Assembly (NCBI RefSeq): GCF_000735045.1
Contig: NZ_JPOQ01000016.1
Coordinates: 46,869 to 110,868 of the forward strand
Source: Ferrovum myxofaciens
GTDB taxonomy: Bacteria > Pseudomonadota > Gammaproteobacteria > Burkholderiales > Ferrovaceae
Reading direction: 5' to 3'
Length of the DNA: 64,000 nucleotides
This document shows, piece after piece, positions 1 through 8,901 of the stretch (position 1 is its first letter; each line of letters begins with the position of its first letter). A program made the translations under genes and the position numbers. Under the pieces are notes generated by a model. The model saw nothing but the letters and a program-made list of their open reading frames with translations, was not told the origin of the DNA and searched no databases.

Positions 1-715
1 TCTCCTGAAGAATACGACGGGTATGCAATTCTTGCCCTCCCAAATGAACCTGGAGCAACCAGCGCATGACCCGCTTACATTCCTGGGCGGAACGTGGGTC
101 CCCATAGTTACCTTTGGCCATGTCCAGCAGGGTCTTGCCGTGGCATTGTACTGCATTCTCCTGGCCCGGTCCGAGCCGGACGACTGCACCATCCCGATCC
201 AAACCATAAAGAACTTCAGCAACCACGGGCAGGTTTGTCAGAGATTCCCGATCCAGAACGGGGGCAACCCCCAGACTTTGCAATAATTCATACTCAAATG
301 TCCGCAAAATGGGTTCCTGTGTCGGCTCCAGCGCCAAACGGAACAATGCCCGTCCGTAGGACTCGAACAGAAGTTCCTGATTATCCTCCGGAACCACCAT
401 ACGAAAAAGCAATTCATTGAGATAAAATCCACAAAATAATGCCCGTCCCTGCAATAAAGGTTGTCCCCCTTGCCATTCAGCACTTTTCAGAATGCGCAGT
501 CCTTCCTGGCCGTACCATACCAGATGAAGGGGTTGGAAGGGTTGCAATACCCCGCGCAGGGCAGCACGGGGGCGTCGGACGCCCTTGGCTACCAGAGAAA
601 TTCGTCCGTTGTGCGGGGTAAGAACCTCCACCACCAGACTGGTTTCGCGCCAAGGAGTGGTATGGAGAACGAAGCCCTGATCTTCGTGGGTCGTCCCGCG
701 TTTTTCAGAAGTCAT
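1..715 (-). CDS. recO: DNA repair protein RecO (3' end beyond window)
   Basis: Recombination mediator that works with RecR to load RecA on SSB-coated DNA. The reading frame opens at an ATG at 713-715 and stays open to the window edge, giving about 238 residues; the family is usually 230-250, so only a few codons are missing. The N-terminal OB-fold part reads DQGFVLHTTPWRETSLVVEV and then a VAKGVRRPRA stretch, typical of RecO; the conserved F-x-Y-L-N-E-L motif follows near residue 95. The start overlaps the era stop by 11 bases, so the two are translationally linked in the rnc-era-recO cluster. The fragment ends in ELHTRRILQE (read in reverse from the edge), matching RecO C-termini. Confidence 0.93.
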   Translation of the reverse strand, partial: MTSEKRGTTHEDQGFVLHTTPWRETSLVVEVLTPHNGRISLVAKGVRRPRAALRGVLQPFQPLHLVWYGQEGLRILKSAEWQGGQPLLQGRALFCGFYLNELLFRMVVPEDNQELLFESYGRALFRLALEPTQEPILRTFEYELLQSLGVAPVLDRESLTNLPVVAEVLYGLDRDGAVVRLGPGQENAVQCHGKTLLDMAKGNYGDPRSAQECKRVMRWLLQVHLGGQELHTRRILQE

Positions 716-1583
716 GACCCAGTTGTTTGAGCAAGGTTCCATCTTCAGCCCAACCGCTCTTGACCTTGACCCACAAACCGAGATAAACCTTCGATTCCAG
801 AAATTTTTCGATTTGCAGACGGGCAGCAGTGCCGATGGCCTTGAGACGACTGCCCTGCTGACCGATGAGGATGGCTTTTTGGCCCGGATTATCCACCAAC
901 AGCGTGGCTTCAATTCGAATCAAACGCTCTTCCTGAACATATCGATCGATCATCACTGCCGTGGCATAGGGTAATTCGTCTCCCAGTTGGCGAAAAAGTT
1001 GTTCTCTAATGAATTCCCCTACAAAAAAGCGTTCCGTTCTATCACTAACCTGATCCGGTTCATATTGGAGAGGGCCTTCTGGCAGATGTTGGCCGAGATA
1101 CCGGACCAGAGGGTCCAGGCAGGAACGCTGCAAGGCACTGACCGGGAAAATGGCAGAAAACCGTGTTTCTTCCTGTCTTGCCTGCAAATAGGGAATCATC
1201 CGCTCTGAAGAAGCAACCCGATCCACCTTGTTGATTACCAGCAAGGGACGTATCCCTGCAGGAATCTGCAGCAGAATGGCTTGATCCGCAGGAGTCCAGC
1301 GCAGTGCTTCCACCACCATGACCACCTGATCCACGGTTCCCAGCGCATCAGTCACACTTCGATTCATGGAACGGTACAGCATTCCTCCATACTGCTGCTG
1401 AAAACCAGGGGTATCCACAAAGATCATCTGGACTTCTGGCATGGTCAGGATTCCTTGGACCTGAACACGCGTGGTCTGTGCCCGGCGCGAAGTAATGCTC
1501 AGCTTCTGCCCCACTAATTGATTGAGAAGCGTGGATTTACCCACATTAGGACGCCCTACCAGGGCAATGCGACCGACACGCAT
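705..1583 (-). CDS. era: GTPase Era
   Basis: Ras-like GTPase that binds the 3' end of 16S rRNA and assists 30S assembly and cell-cycle progression. The 292-residue product has G1 GRPNVGKS at residues 10-17, G3 DTPG at 57-60, G4 NKVD at 118-121 and G5 SAL near 149, followed by a C-terminal KH domain with the GQQG loop near 241. Length is normal for Era. It lies 2 bases downstream of rnc and overlaps recO, so it is part of the lepA-lepB-rnc-era-recO run. Confidence 0.97.
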   Translation of the reverse strand: MRVGRIALVGRPNVGKSTLLNQLVGQKLSITSRRAQTTRVQVQGILTMPEVQMIFVDTPGFQQQYGGMLYRSMNRSVTDALGTVDQVVMVVEALRWTPADQAILLQIPAGIRPLLVINKVDRVASSERMIPYLQARQEETRFSAIFPVSALQRSCLDPLVRYLGQHLPEGPLQYEPDQVSDRTERFFVGEFIREQLFRQLGDELPYATAVMIDRYVQEERLIRIEATLLVDNPGQKAILIGQQGSRLKAIGTAARLQIEKFLESKVYLGLWVKVKSGWAEDGTLLKQLGHDF

Positions 1584-1585
1584 GA

Positions 1586-2257
1586 TCAGGTCTCCAGTTG
1601 TTGAAGGATATTGAGGGCAGCCTGCTGTTCAGCATCGCGCCGACTTCTCCCCTCCCCTAAGGCTTCCTTGCCCTGCATCTGACAACGAACCCGGAAATGT
1701 GGGGCATGATCCACCCCTTCGCGTGCCAGCAATTCGTAGACAGGTAAAGGATGATGACGCGCCTGCAGCCATTCCTGAAGACGGGTTTTTCCATCTTTAT
1801 TGCCACCTTGCTGAAGCGCAGCGGAATCCAGTCCAGCCTGTTCCAAAAGACGGATGATGAGCGGAATCGCCACAGTCAACCCGCCATCCTGGTAAAGAGC
1901 TCCGAAAACGGCTTCCATGGTGTCTGCAAGAATGGAGGAACGCTGCCTTCCCCCACCTTGCAGTTCACCACTGCCCAATCGGATCACAGGAGCCAAGTCA
2001 AGAAACTGAGCCATGCGAAAGAGAGCTTCCCGATTGACCAGAAGCGAACGAACTCGGCTCAATTCACCTTCATCCCAATGCGGATGCCGTTCGTAGAGAA
2101 CTTGAGCAGCCACCAGATTGAGAACGGCATCTCCCAGAAACTCCAACCGCTCGTTGTGAAGGTTAGAGTGACTGCGGTGGGTCAAGGCTTGCCTGAGCAG
2201 GGCAGCATCCTGAAAAGTATAACCGAGTCGTTGTTCCAAACCTGTGGGAGAAGTCAC
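1586..2257 (-). CDS. rnc: Ribonuclease III
   Basis: Double-strand-specific endoribonuclease for rRNA and mRNA processing. The 223-residue protein carries the family signature NERLEFLGD at residues 35-43, the second metal site with Asp112 and Glu115 (ADTMEAVFG), and a C-terminal dsRNA-binding domain (about 152-222, ending with the R-x-x-A-E-Q-x-A-A-L helix). It sits between lepB (12 bases upstream) and era (2 bases downstream), the common proteobacterial order. Confidence 0.97.
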   Translation of the reverse strand: MTSPTGLEQRLGYTFQDAALLRQALTHRSHSNLHNERLEFLGDAVLNLVAAQVLYERHPHWDEGELSRVRSLLVNREALFRMAQFLDLAPVIRLGSGELQGGGRQRSSILADTMEAVFGALYQDGGLTVAIPLIIRLLEQAGLDSAALQQGGNKDGKTRLQEWLQARHHPLPVYELLAREGVDHAPHFRVRCQMQGKEALGEGRSRRDAEQQAALNILQQLET

Positions 2258-2269
2258 GTCAGGTCCGCA

Positions 2270-3250
2270 TCAGGGAATGGAACGCCCGATCCGGTGGAGA
2301 TCCTGAAAATTCATCCACACCAGTACCGCCTTGCCCACAATATTTTCATCTGGAACAAAGCCCCAGTAGCGGCTGTCCGAACTGCGGTCACGGTTATCCC
2401 CCATCATGAAATATTGCCCTTGGGGAACCTTGCAGGTAAATCCTTCATCTCCATATACGCAAGCCGAACGGAAGGGAAAATCACGAACCTCGGCAAGAAA
2501 TACGGGAACTTGTCCGTCAAGGGTAATCATTTCATGGAGATGAGTCCCCAGTTTCTCCGTGTAATGATTGAATGTAGCATAGGTCAAAGGTTGATCCACA
2601 TCCCCGAAGTTTCCATCGCGGACAGTGGGAACTTCCTGACCATTGATGATCAAGTGCTTGTTGATATAGGTCACCACATCTCCCGGTAACCCCACCACCC
2701 GCTTGATATAGTTGGTGGAAGGATCCTTCGGATATTTGAAGACCATGACATCGCCCCGTTGCGGCCGGTGCACGGGAATAAATACCCGATTGGTGATGGG
2801 CAGACGCAGGCCATAATCAAACTTGTTGACAAGGATAAAGTCGCCAATGCGCAGGGTAGGAATCATGGATCCCGAGGGAATCTTGAAAGGTTCGAATAGA
2901 AAAGATCGGACCACGAATACCGCCAGAATGACCGGGAAGAAACTTTTTGAAATTTCCAGCCAGGGCGCATCCTGATGAGCTTCCACCCGCCCCCCCCGGC
3001 GCCAGCGCCACCAGTCCCAACCCACCACCAGTCCCGTCAGAATACTGGCGGAGAGAAGAATTTCCGAAAACCCGGTAATCTTGAGCAAGAGACCAAACCC
3101 GCACACGAACAGGAGCAACCAGGCACCTTGAATCAGATTGCTCAGAGCCGGACTCAAGGAGGTCTGACGCCGATGCGAGAATAAGTCCCAACCCACCACG
3201 GGCACGGACAGAATGAGGCCTGCGATCCCCCAATAAAACAGATCCATCAC
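2270..3250 (-). CDS. lepB: Signal peptidase I
   Basis: Membrane serine protease that removes signal peptides from secreted proteins. It has 326 residues, with hydrophobic segments near residues 5-20, 42-58, 62-78 and 104-118 before the catalytic domain. The Ser-Lys dyad is visible as Ser128 in PSGSM and Lys183 in [11 protein letters not shown]. Box E is present as [11 protein letters not shown]. The start overlaps the lepA stop by 4 bases. A run of eight G lies in the coding sequence at 2990-2997, encoding the Arg-rich loop before the last N-terminal hydrophobic segment. Confidence 0.96.
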   Translation of the reverse strand: MMDLFYWGIAGLILSVPVVGWDLFSHRRQTSLSPALSNLIQGAWLLLFVCGFGLLLKITGFSEILLSASILTGLVVGWDWWRWRRGGRVEAHQDAPWLEISKSFFPVILAVFVVRSFLFEPFKIPSGSMIPTLRIGDFILVNKFDYGLRLPITNRVFIPVHRPQRGDVMVFKYPKDPSTNYIKRVVGLPGDVVTYINKHLIINGQEVPTVRDGNFGDVDQPLTYATFNHYTEKLGTHLHEMITLDGQVPVFLAEVRDFPFRSACVYGDEGFTCKVPQGQYFMMGDNRDRSSDSRYWGFVPDENIVGKAVLVWMNFQDLHRIGRSIP

Positions 3251-5040
3251 TTGTTCTCCACTTTCAGGATGGCCAGGAAGGCTTCCTGAGGAATTTCCAC
3301 ATTGCCCACCTGTTTCATACGTTTTTTTCCGGCCTTTTGTTTTTCCAGTAACTTTCGCTTACGCGAAATGTCACCCCCATAGCATTTGGCCAATACGTTC
3401 TTGCGCAGGGCCTTGACATTCTCGCGCGCGATGATGTGGGCGCCGATGGCTGCCTGTACGGCCACATCGAACATCTGCCGAGGGATCAACTCGCGCATCT
3501 TGGCCACCAATTCCCGCCCACGGTACTGGCTGTTGGCCCGATGAACCACCAGAGACAAGGCATCCACCCGCTCCCCATTGATGAGAATATCCAATTTGAC
3601 CAAATCGGCCGCACGGAAACTCTTGAATTCATAGTCCAAGGAAGCATAGCCACGGCTAACGGATTTAAGCCGGTCAAAAAAGTCCATGACTACTTCATTC
3701 AACGGCAACTCATAGGTAAGCACCACCTGCCGACCTGAGTATTGCATGTCCAACTGAACGCCGCGTTTCAGATTACACAGGGTGATCACGGGTCCCACAT
3801 AGTCTTGGGGTAACAACATGGTAGCCGTGATGATGGGTTCCCGAATCTCGGCGATTTTGGAGGGATCAGGCAAACGCGCCGGATTCTCGATTTCTATCAG
3901 GCTCCCATCCTGCAATACTACTTCATAAACCACGGTGGGTGCCGTGGTAATGAGATCCATGTCATATTCACGCTCCAATCGCTCCTGAACTATTTCCATG
4001 TGGAGCAGGCCCAGATAACCGCAGCGAAATCCGAATCCCAGCGCTTGTGAAGTTTCCGGTTCGAAGTGAAGGGATGAATCATTCAAGCGAAGTTTTTCCA
4101 GTGCATCACGGAGCGCTTCATACTGGTTGGTCTCTACGGGATAGAGGCCCGCAAATACCTGTGGTTTTATTTCTTTAAAACCAGGCAAGGCGGTTTCAGC
4201 CGGACGCAGTGCCAGCGTCAAGGTATCCCCGACTCGGGCGGCTTGCAATTCCCGAATGCCTGCAATGACAAACCCCACCTCCCCGGCACCCAGGGATTCT
4301 CGAGGCAATGACTTGGGTGTGAATACCCCGACTTGCTCGCACAAATGAGTGGAGTGTGTGGACATCAATAGTATCTTGTCACGGGGACGCAATTGCCCTT
4401 CCATCACTCGCACCAGCATCACTACCCCGACATAGTTATCAAACCAGGAATCGATGATGAGGGCTTTGAGCGGAGCATCCACGGAACCCTTCGGTGCAGG
4501 AATACGGGCAATGACGGCTTCCAGAACTTCCTCCACGCCAAATCCGGTCTTGGCGCTGATCTGCAGGGCATTGGTCGCTGAAATGCCGATGATATCCTCG
4601 ATTTCCGCCATCACCCGCTCGGGTTCGGCAGAAGGCAAGTCGATTTTGTTGAGCACCGGAAAAACTTCCACCCCCTGCTCGATGGCGGTGTAACAATTGG
4701 CCACGGTCTGAGCTTCCACCCCCTGAGAGGCATCCACCACCAGGATGGCCCCTTCACAGGCTGCCAGGGAACGGGAGACTTCATAGGAAAAATCCACGTG
4801 CCCGGGGGTATCGATCAGATTGATGCGGTAGGTCTGCCCATCTCTGGCCTTGTATGCGAGGGCAGCAGTCTGGGCCTTGATCGTGATGCCTCGCTCTCGT
4901 TCCAGATCCATGCTGTCGAGGACCTGAGCCTCCATTTCGCGAGCCGACAAACCGCCGCACAATTGGATCAATCGGTCGGCCAGAGTGGACTTGCCGTGAT
5001 CGATGTGAGCAATGATAGAAAAATTGCGAATCAATGACAT
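3247..5040 (-). CDS. lepA: Elongation factor 4 (LepA) GTPase
   Basis: Ribosome-associated translational GTPase involved in 30S biogenesis and back-translocation. The 597-residue length is standard. Motifs seen are G1 AHIDHGKS near residues 10-17, RGITIKAQ as switch I, DTPGH, and NKIDLP. The C-terminal LepA-specific domain with the [16 protein letters not shown] motif is intact. It heads a run with lepB, rnc, era and recO. An intrinsic terminator upstream (5059-5087) separates it from mucD, so it should have its own promoter in the 5088-5165 gap or be served by read-through. Confidence 0.98.
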   Translation of the reverse strand: MSLIRNFSIIAHIDHGKSTLADRLIQLCGGLSAREMEAQVLDSMDLERERGITIKAQTAALAYKARDGQTYRINLIDTPGHVDFSYEVSRSLAACEGAILVVDASQGVEAQTVANCYTAIEQGVEVFPVLNKIDLPSAEPERVMAEIEDIIGISATNALQISAKTGFGVEEVLEAVIARIPAPKGSVDAPLKALIIDSWFDNYVGVVMLVRVMEGQLRPRDKILLMSTHSTHLCEQVGVFTPKSLPRESLGAGEVGFVIAGIRELQAARVGDTLTLALRPAETALPGFKEIKPQVFAGLYPVETNQYEALRDALEKLRLNDSSLHFEPETSQALGFGFRCGYLGLLHMEIVQERLEREYDMDLITTAPTVVYEVVLQDGSLIEIENPARLPDPSKIAEIREPIITATMLLPQDYVGPVITLCNLKRGVQLDMQYSGRQVVLTYELPLNEVVMDFFDRLKSVSRGYASLDYEFKSFRAADLVKLDILINGERVDALSLVVHRANSQYRGRELVAKMRELIPRQMFDVAVQAAIGAHIIARENVKALRKNVLAKCYGGDISRKRKLLEKQKAGKKRMKQVGNVEIPQEAFLAILKVENK

Positions 5041-5058
5041 CCTGCTTCCTGTGTAGAC

Positions 5059-5087
5059 AAAAAAAGGGCATCCAGAGCGATGCCCTT
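5059..5087 (-). terminator. Intrinsic terminator after mucD
   Basis: Read on the minus strand, a perfect 9-bp stem (AAGGGCATC / GATGCCCTT, arms 5064-5072 and 5079-5087) with a 6-base loop is followed by seven U residues (the A run at 5059-5065). It lies downstream of the mucD stop and 19 bases before the lepA start, so it closes the rpoE-rseA-rseB-mucD unit. Confidence 0.88.
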
Positions 5088-5165
5088 CCGGGGAAGGAGC
5101 GCTGGAGCAGCGCCCGCAGACCCGCTATTCTAGCCTGAAATCCAGAATACTCATACTGTTAGAAC

Positions 5166-6548
5166 TCATTGCAGGGGAAGGGTGACAAATTCCGGGGGGC
5201 TATCTCCCCGTTTGACGAGCAATGCCACACGCACCGGCCCCTTGATTTTTTCCACCAACTGGTTGAATTCTCGGACCGAATGGCACTCATTGTTGTTCAG
5301 CGAGAGAATCTGGTCGCCAGGCTCCAAACCGACCTGAGCTGCCTCACCCCGCACTCCTTCAATAACAACTCCCTCCTGTCCCTCCCCCGGATCCGTCACT
5401 GCCAGTCCCAATCGGACCGCTGGTCCGGTGGGTTTCCCCCCGTGGGTCGTTCCTCTGCCCTCGCCCCGCGCGATTTTTTCGGCTGGCATATTCCCCACCA
5501 ACACTTGCAGTGAACGCTCGGCACCCTTACGCCAGATCACGGCAGAAACCCCGGATCCGGATTTTACCGAACTGACGATGCGCGGCAAATCGGTTTGATT
5601 ATTCACTGTCTTTCCATCGAAGCGGAGAATGATATCGCCGGGTTGAATACCGGCCCGTTCTGCGGGAGATCCCTTCTGTACGGACACCACCAACGCGCCT
5701 TCTGCCTTGGGCAAACCAAAGGAATCCGCCAGTTCCTTGCTCACTTCCTGAATGACCACACCCAACCAACCCCGGCTCACCTTGCCATGAAGACGCAACT
5801 CATCGGCCACCTGAAGTGCCACATCGATGGGAATGGCAAAAGACAATCCCATGTACCCCCCCGTCCGGCTGTAGATCTGGGAATTGATGCCGATCACCTC
5901 TCCTTTCATGTCGAAAAGCGGGCCTCCTGAATTACCGGGATTAATGGGCACATCAGTCTGGATGAAGGGTACCAGGGTTTCCTGAGGGAGTGATCGTCCT
6001 TTGGCACTGATGATCCCTTTGGTCACAGTGCTCTCGAAACCAAAGGGCGCACCAATTGCCACTACCCACTCGCCAACCCGGGCCTTGGCGGGATCCCCTG
6101 CCTTGACGGTGGGCAAACCAGTGGCATCGATCTTGAGCAGAGCCACATCTGTTTTAGGATCGATGCCGATGACTTTGGCCTTGAATTCACGTTTGTCGAG
6201 CAATTTGACGGTCACTTCATCTGCGCCCTGAACCACATGACCGTTGGTCAGAATGTAACCATCCGGGCGAATGATAAAGCCAGATCCCATGGAACTGGAT
6301 TCCATCCCCGAACCTTGGGGTCCCATTTCAGGTACGGGGATGCCAAAATTGCGGAAAAACTCGAGCATGGGATCGTGTTCGGGAACCTTCGAGTTGGTTT
6401 CCCCTTCGGCAGGCGCCTTGGTGATGGCGCTGATATTGACCACCGTATTGGATTCATGATCTACGATGTCGGTAAAGTCAGGCAGATTTTCGGCCTGCAC
6501 CAGTCCTATACCCAGCACCAATAGTCCAAGCAGTAACAATCGTTTCAT
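5166..6548 (-). CDS. mucD: Periplasmic Do-type serine protease (MucD/DegP family)
   Basis: Periplasmic quality-control protease of the HtrA family. The 460-residue protein starts with a signal peptide (residues 1-19, cut after VQA) and has a trypsin-like domain with triad His104 (TNGHVV), Asp134 (KTDVALLK) and Ser207 (GNSGGPL). Two PDZ domains follow (about 265-350 and 375-455). Its ATG overlaps the rseB stop by one base, so it is the last gene of the rpoE-rseA-rseB operon, as algU-mucA-mucB-mucD in Pseudomonas. It is expected to degrade misfolded envelope proteins and damp the sigma-E signal. Confidence 0.95.
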   Translation of the reverse strand: MKRLLLLGLLVLGIGLVQAENLPDFTDIVDHESNTVVNISAITKAPAEGETNSKVPEHDPMLEFFRNFGIPVPEMGPQGSGMESSSMGSGFIIRPDGYILTNGHVVQGADEVTVKLLDKREFKAKVIGIDPKTDVALLKIDATGLPTVKAGDPAKARVGEWVVAIGAPFGFESTVTKGIISAKGRSLPQETLVPFIQTDVPINPGNSGGPLFDMKGEVIGINSQIYSRTGGYMGLSFAIPIDVALQVADELRLHGKVSRGWLGVVIQEVSKELADSFGLPKAEGALVVSVQKGSPAERAGIQPGDIILRFDGKTVNNQTDLPRIVSSVKSGSGVSAVIWRKGAERSLQVLVGNMPAEKIARGEGRGTTHGGKPTGPAVRLGLAVTDPGEGQEGVVIEGVRGEAAQVGLEPGDQILSLNNNECHSVREFNQLVEKIKGPVRVALLVKRGDSPPEFVTLPLQ

Positions 6549-7573
6549 CAGTGTGTTTCCTCCGTTATAGTCATGGATTGTCCTATGGCGGTGACAACCT
6601 CCTGAGGCACTTCTCCTACCACCACGATGCGATGTTGCCCCACCGTTCCGGAATAATAACTCAGTGCACTGGATTGAATTCGGGCCTGTACTGGGCGGAA
6701 GCCTTCCCCTTGTAATGGCCTGATGAATACGGAAAAGGAAGATAACCCATCAGAAAACACAAGATGTTCGAAGGGTGCTCCCGGCACCGCCGTGGATTGA
6801 ATGGACATCTGCAGAATTTTACTGAAACCCGGAGGCAACGCCTGAATATCCCACTGATAGGACAGATGATCCGCCACCGGGGGAGGGAAAAAAACTTTTT
6901 TCCATTGGATTGAGTCCGGATAAGTGGGTTTCAGAAGTTCTGCCGACATAGGATCATCCTCGGAAACTTCAGTAAAAAGTAAGGTTTCCAAAGGTTCATG
7001 GTGCTGATCATAGGTTACTGCCTTGAGGATCAAATCCGTATCCACATCCGCACAAAACTCGTGATCGAAGCGCTGACGGTCCCGTGCGCGGAGCAAGATG
7101 CGCCGACACTCCCGTCCTGCCACGCGATTCATTCCGACCTGGGAAACATCATAATATCGGAGGTATTGCTCATAGGGAACTTCTATCAGGGCCGGGAAAA
7201 GATGCCGGGTATAACCTTTCTCGATGCGAATCTTGTGTTGTACCGGGTAGTAGCAGCGTGTTTCCTTGCCATCCCGAGTGATTTCCCGAGGACGCCCATC
7301 CAGCACCTCGATGCGAGTCAGTTCCTCTCCGTGAATGCGGGCATGCAGGATTTTGGATGATTCCATTTCGCTGCCCCTCTGAACCACATAGGTACCTCGG
7401 TAGGATTGATCATGGGCCGCATGGCTCAAGCGACTGAGCAAAGAAAGCGACTCACCGACGGGTTCGGGTTCGGATCCGGCTTGCCCCACCCCACTAATCA
7501 GCAATCCGATGACAGGAATGATCCCTTTGCCAAGTACCTTCAAGATCGAGAAACCTGCTTTTCCCGTACCCAC
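6548..7573 (-). CDS. rseB: Sigma-E regulatory protein RseB (MucB)
   Basis: Periplasmic protein that binds the anti-sigma factor and shields it from proteolysis until mislocalised LPS or lipoprotein is sensed. The 341-residue protein has an N-terminal hydrophobic export segment (about 15-31, GIIPVIGLLISGVGQA) and the MucB/RseB fold, beginning with the SYRGTYV stretch near residue 55. It shares one base with rseA and one with mucD. Assignment rests on sequence pattern plus the unmistakable operon context. Confidence 0.93.
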   Translation of the reverse strand: MGTGKAGFSILKVLGKGIIPVIGLLISGVGQAGSEPEPVGESLSLLSRLSHAAHDQSYRGTYVVQRGSEMESSKILHARIHGEELTRIEVLDGRPREITRDGKETRCYYPVQHKIRIEKGYTRHLFPALIEVPYEQYLRYYDVSQVGMNRVAGRECRRILLRARDRQRFDHEFCADVDTDLILKAVTYDQHHEPLETLLFTEVSEDDPMSAELLKPTYPDSIQWKKVFFPPPVADHLSYQWDIQALPPGFSKILQMSIQSTAVPGAPFEHLVFSDGLSSFSVFIRPLQGEGFRPVQARIQSSALSYYSGTVGQHRIVVVGEVPQEVVTAIGQSMTITEETH

Positions 7574-8094
7574 TATCGTTGAGCAATTGTTTGTGGTGTA
7601 TAATCAACGGTTTGAAACTCAGACAAAGGGGAACCCTGCCGATGCAATGCGACGAAGGTCTGAATATCCTTGTCAGAAACACCGTTTTCAATCGCGGCAG
7701 GCGCACTTTGCCCGTTTTGGGCGATAACCGGATTATTCGGCAAACCTGGTCGGAGCAAGGCAGTGGTCAAGACCACAACGGCAATGGCAGCAGCCATGGC
7801 CAACCAGCGTCGTTGTGACACCCCATCCAGCGGCAGGGGGGGGGCCATGGAGGATTTACCGGGCACCAGTACCGTCGGTTCGTCCTTGAGTGCCTGAGCT
7901 ATCCGGCTGTGCAAGCGCGCCGGGGGCAACCGGGAATCACGCAACGTTTCGCCGATTAAATGAAAGGCGTGCCATGACTGCTGCAAGTCTGGATCGTGAC
8001 GGCATCCCCCCAGCAACCGAGGTAGGTTCTCATCGTCCAACTCCCCATCCATGGCCGCTGACAAGCGCTCCAGTTCCATATCTTCCATTACCAT
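7573..8094 (-). CDS. rseA: Anti-sigma-E factor RseA (MucA)
   Basis: Inner-membrane anti-sigma factor holding RpoE inactive. The 173-residue product has the N-terminal cytoplasmic RseA domain (LSAAMDGELDDE at 11-22, then WHAFHLIGETLRD), a single membrane segment near 97-114, and a short periplasmic tail for RseB. It overlaps the rpoE end by 7 bases. Oddity: nine consecutive C residues (7836-7844 on the minus strand) encode Ala84-Pro85-Pro86-Leu87 just before the membrane segment. Slippage there would truncate the protein before it is membrane-anchored. Confidence 0.93.
   Translation of the reverse strand: MVMEDMELERLSAAMDGELDDENLPRLLGGCRHDPDLQQSWHAFHLIGETLRDSRLPPARLHSRIAQALKDEPTVLVPGKSSMAPPLPLDGVSQRRWLAMAAAIAVVVLTTALLRPGLPNNPVIAQNGQSAPAAIENGVSDKDIQTFVALHRQGSPLSEFQTVDYTPQTIAQR
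7836..7844. repeat. Nine-base C homopolymer inside rseA
   Basis: G9 on the plus strand, C9 in the rseA sense strand, covering codons 84-87. Long mononucleotide tracts are prone to replication slippage. The location in a negative regulator, upstream of the membrane segment, makes a functional effect plausible; this is inference from position. Confidence 0.9.
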
Positions 8095-8816
8095 CTTTTG
8101 CTCCCCAAAACCTCCAACAAGGGTTTCAATTTATGCGAAATGGCTTCTCGGGCCCGAAATATACGGGAACGCACCGTTCCGATCGGACAATTCATCATGG
8201 TTGCAATGTCTTCGTAGGACAGCCCTTCGATTTCTCTCAAACGAATGGCCGTTTTCAACTCTTCCGGAAGCGCTTCCATACTGTCGTTAACGGTACGCGC
8301 TATCTCGCGACTCAATAACTCTGCCTCCGGGGTATTCACGTCCTGAAGGAGATCATTGCCTTCATAGTATTCGGCTTCTTCCACCCCGATGGATGCGGGC
8401 ATGCGACGCCCCTGATTCATGAGATGGTTTTTTGCAGTATTGACACCGATGCGGTAAAGCCAAGTATAAAAAGCCGAGTCCCCACGAAAGGAACCCAATG
8501 CGCGGTAAGCCTTGATGAAAGCATCCTGCGTCACATCCTCGGCTTCCGCCGGATCACGAACCAGTCGTCCCACCAAGCGCAGCAACTTGCGCTGATACTT
8601 GATGACCAATAACTCAAAAGCCAACTTATCCCCGCGCTGCGCTCGCTCCACCAACTGTTGGTCGATTTCCCGTTCGGTGGGTACAGGCGCCAAAACCACG
8701 GATTCCTGTGCCCCAGAGTCCCCGGCGGGAGAGCGCCCACCAGGGTGGGAAGCCAGGGATAACACGCGCGCAGAGGTTTGTGAGGGCATGGCATCATCCT
8801 TGTTGTCGGTTTGCAT
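8088..8816 (-). CDS. rpoE: RNA polymerase sigma factor RpoE (ECF sigma-E / AlgU)
   Basis: Extracytoplasmic-function sigma factor for envelope stress. The core matches RpoE/AlgU from EREIDQQLVERAQRGDK through sigma region 2 (DAFIKAYRALGSFRGDSAFY) to region 4 (GLSYEDIATMMNCPIGTVRSR). I chose the ATG at 8816 because GGAGG lies 5 bases upstream, giving 242 residues. That adds an N-terminal tail of about 45 residues before the usual start of the family. Alternatives are ATG 8789 (AAGGA 7 bases upstream, 233 residues) and GTG 8699 (AGGA 4 bases upstream, 203 residues, closest to the family length of 190-200). It heads the rseA-rseB-mucD operon. Confidence 0.93.
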   Translation of the reverse strand: MQTDNKDDAMPSQTSARVLSLASHPGGRSPAGDSGAQESVVLAPVPTEREIDQQLVERAQRGDKLAFELLVIKYQRKLLRLVGRLVRDPAEAEDVTQDAFIKAYRALGSFRGDSAFYTWLYRIGVNTAKNHLMNQGRRMPASIGVEEAEYYEGNDLLQDVNTPEAELLSREIARTVNDSMEALPEELKTAIRLREIEGLSYEDIATMMNCPIGTVRSRIFRAREAISHKLKPLLEVLGSKRW

Positions 8817-8826
8817 CCTGTCCTCC

Positions 8827-8855
8827 GTTGACCATTTCCTCATCCAATTGGTTCC
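8827..8855 (-). promoter_or_regulatory. Possible sigma-E type promoter upstream of rpoE
   Basis: On the minus strand GGAACC (8855-8850) is followed after 18 bases by TCAAC (8831-8827), resembling the GGAACTT and TCnnA boxes of RpoE promoters. A transcript from here would begin about 8821, removing the GGAGG in front of ATG 8816 but leaving the AAGGA in front of ATG 8789. Autoregulation of rpoE is common; the match is weak, so this is a suggestion only. Confidence 0.3.
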
Positions 8856-8866
8856 CCAAGTGTGGG

Positions 8867-8872
8867 TATAAT
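8867..8872 (+). promoter_or_regulatory. Candidate -10 box (TATAAT) for etfQO
   Basis: A perfect TATAAT preceded by GGG lies 30 bases before the ETF:ubiquinone oxidoreductase start. No convincing -35 box is seen at 16-18 bases, so it would depend on the -10 element or an activator. Confidence 0.45.
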
Positions 8873-8901
8873 TACTCCCTTTAATTCCTCTGCCATAATC
8901 C

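Noticed and set aside
1751..2689. 312-codon open frame on the plus strand across rnc and lepB
   Set aside because: Spans the rnc/lepB junction antisense; both real genes have complete motifs.
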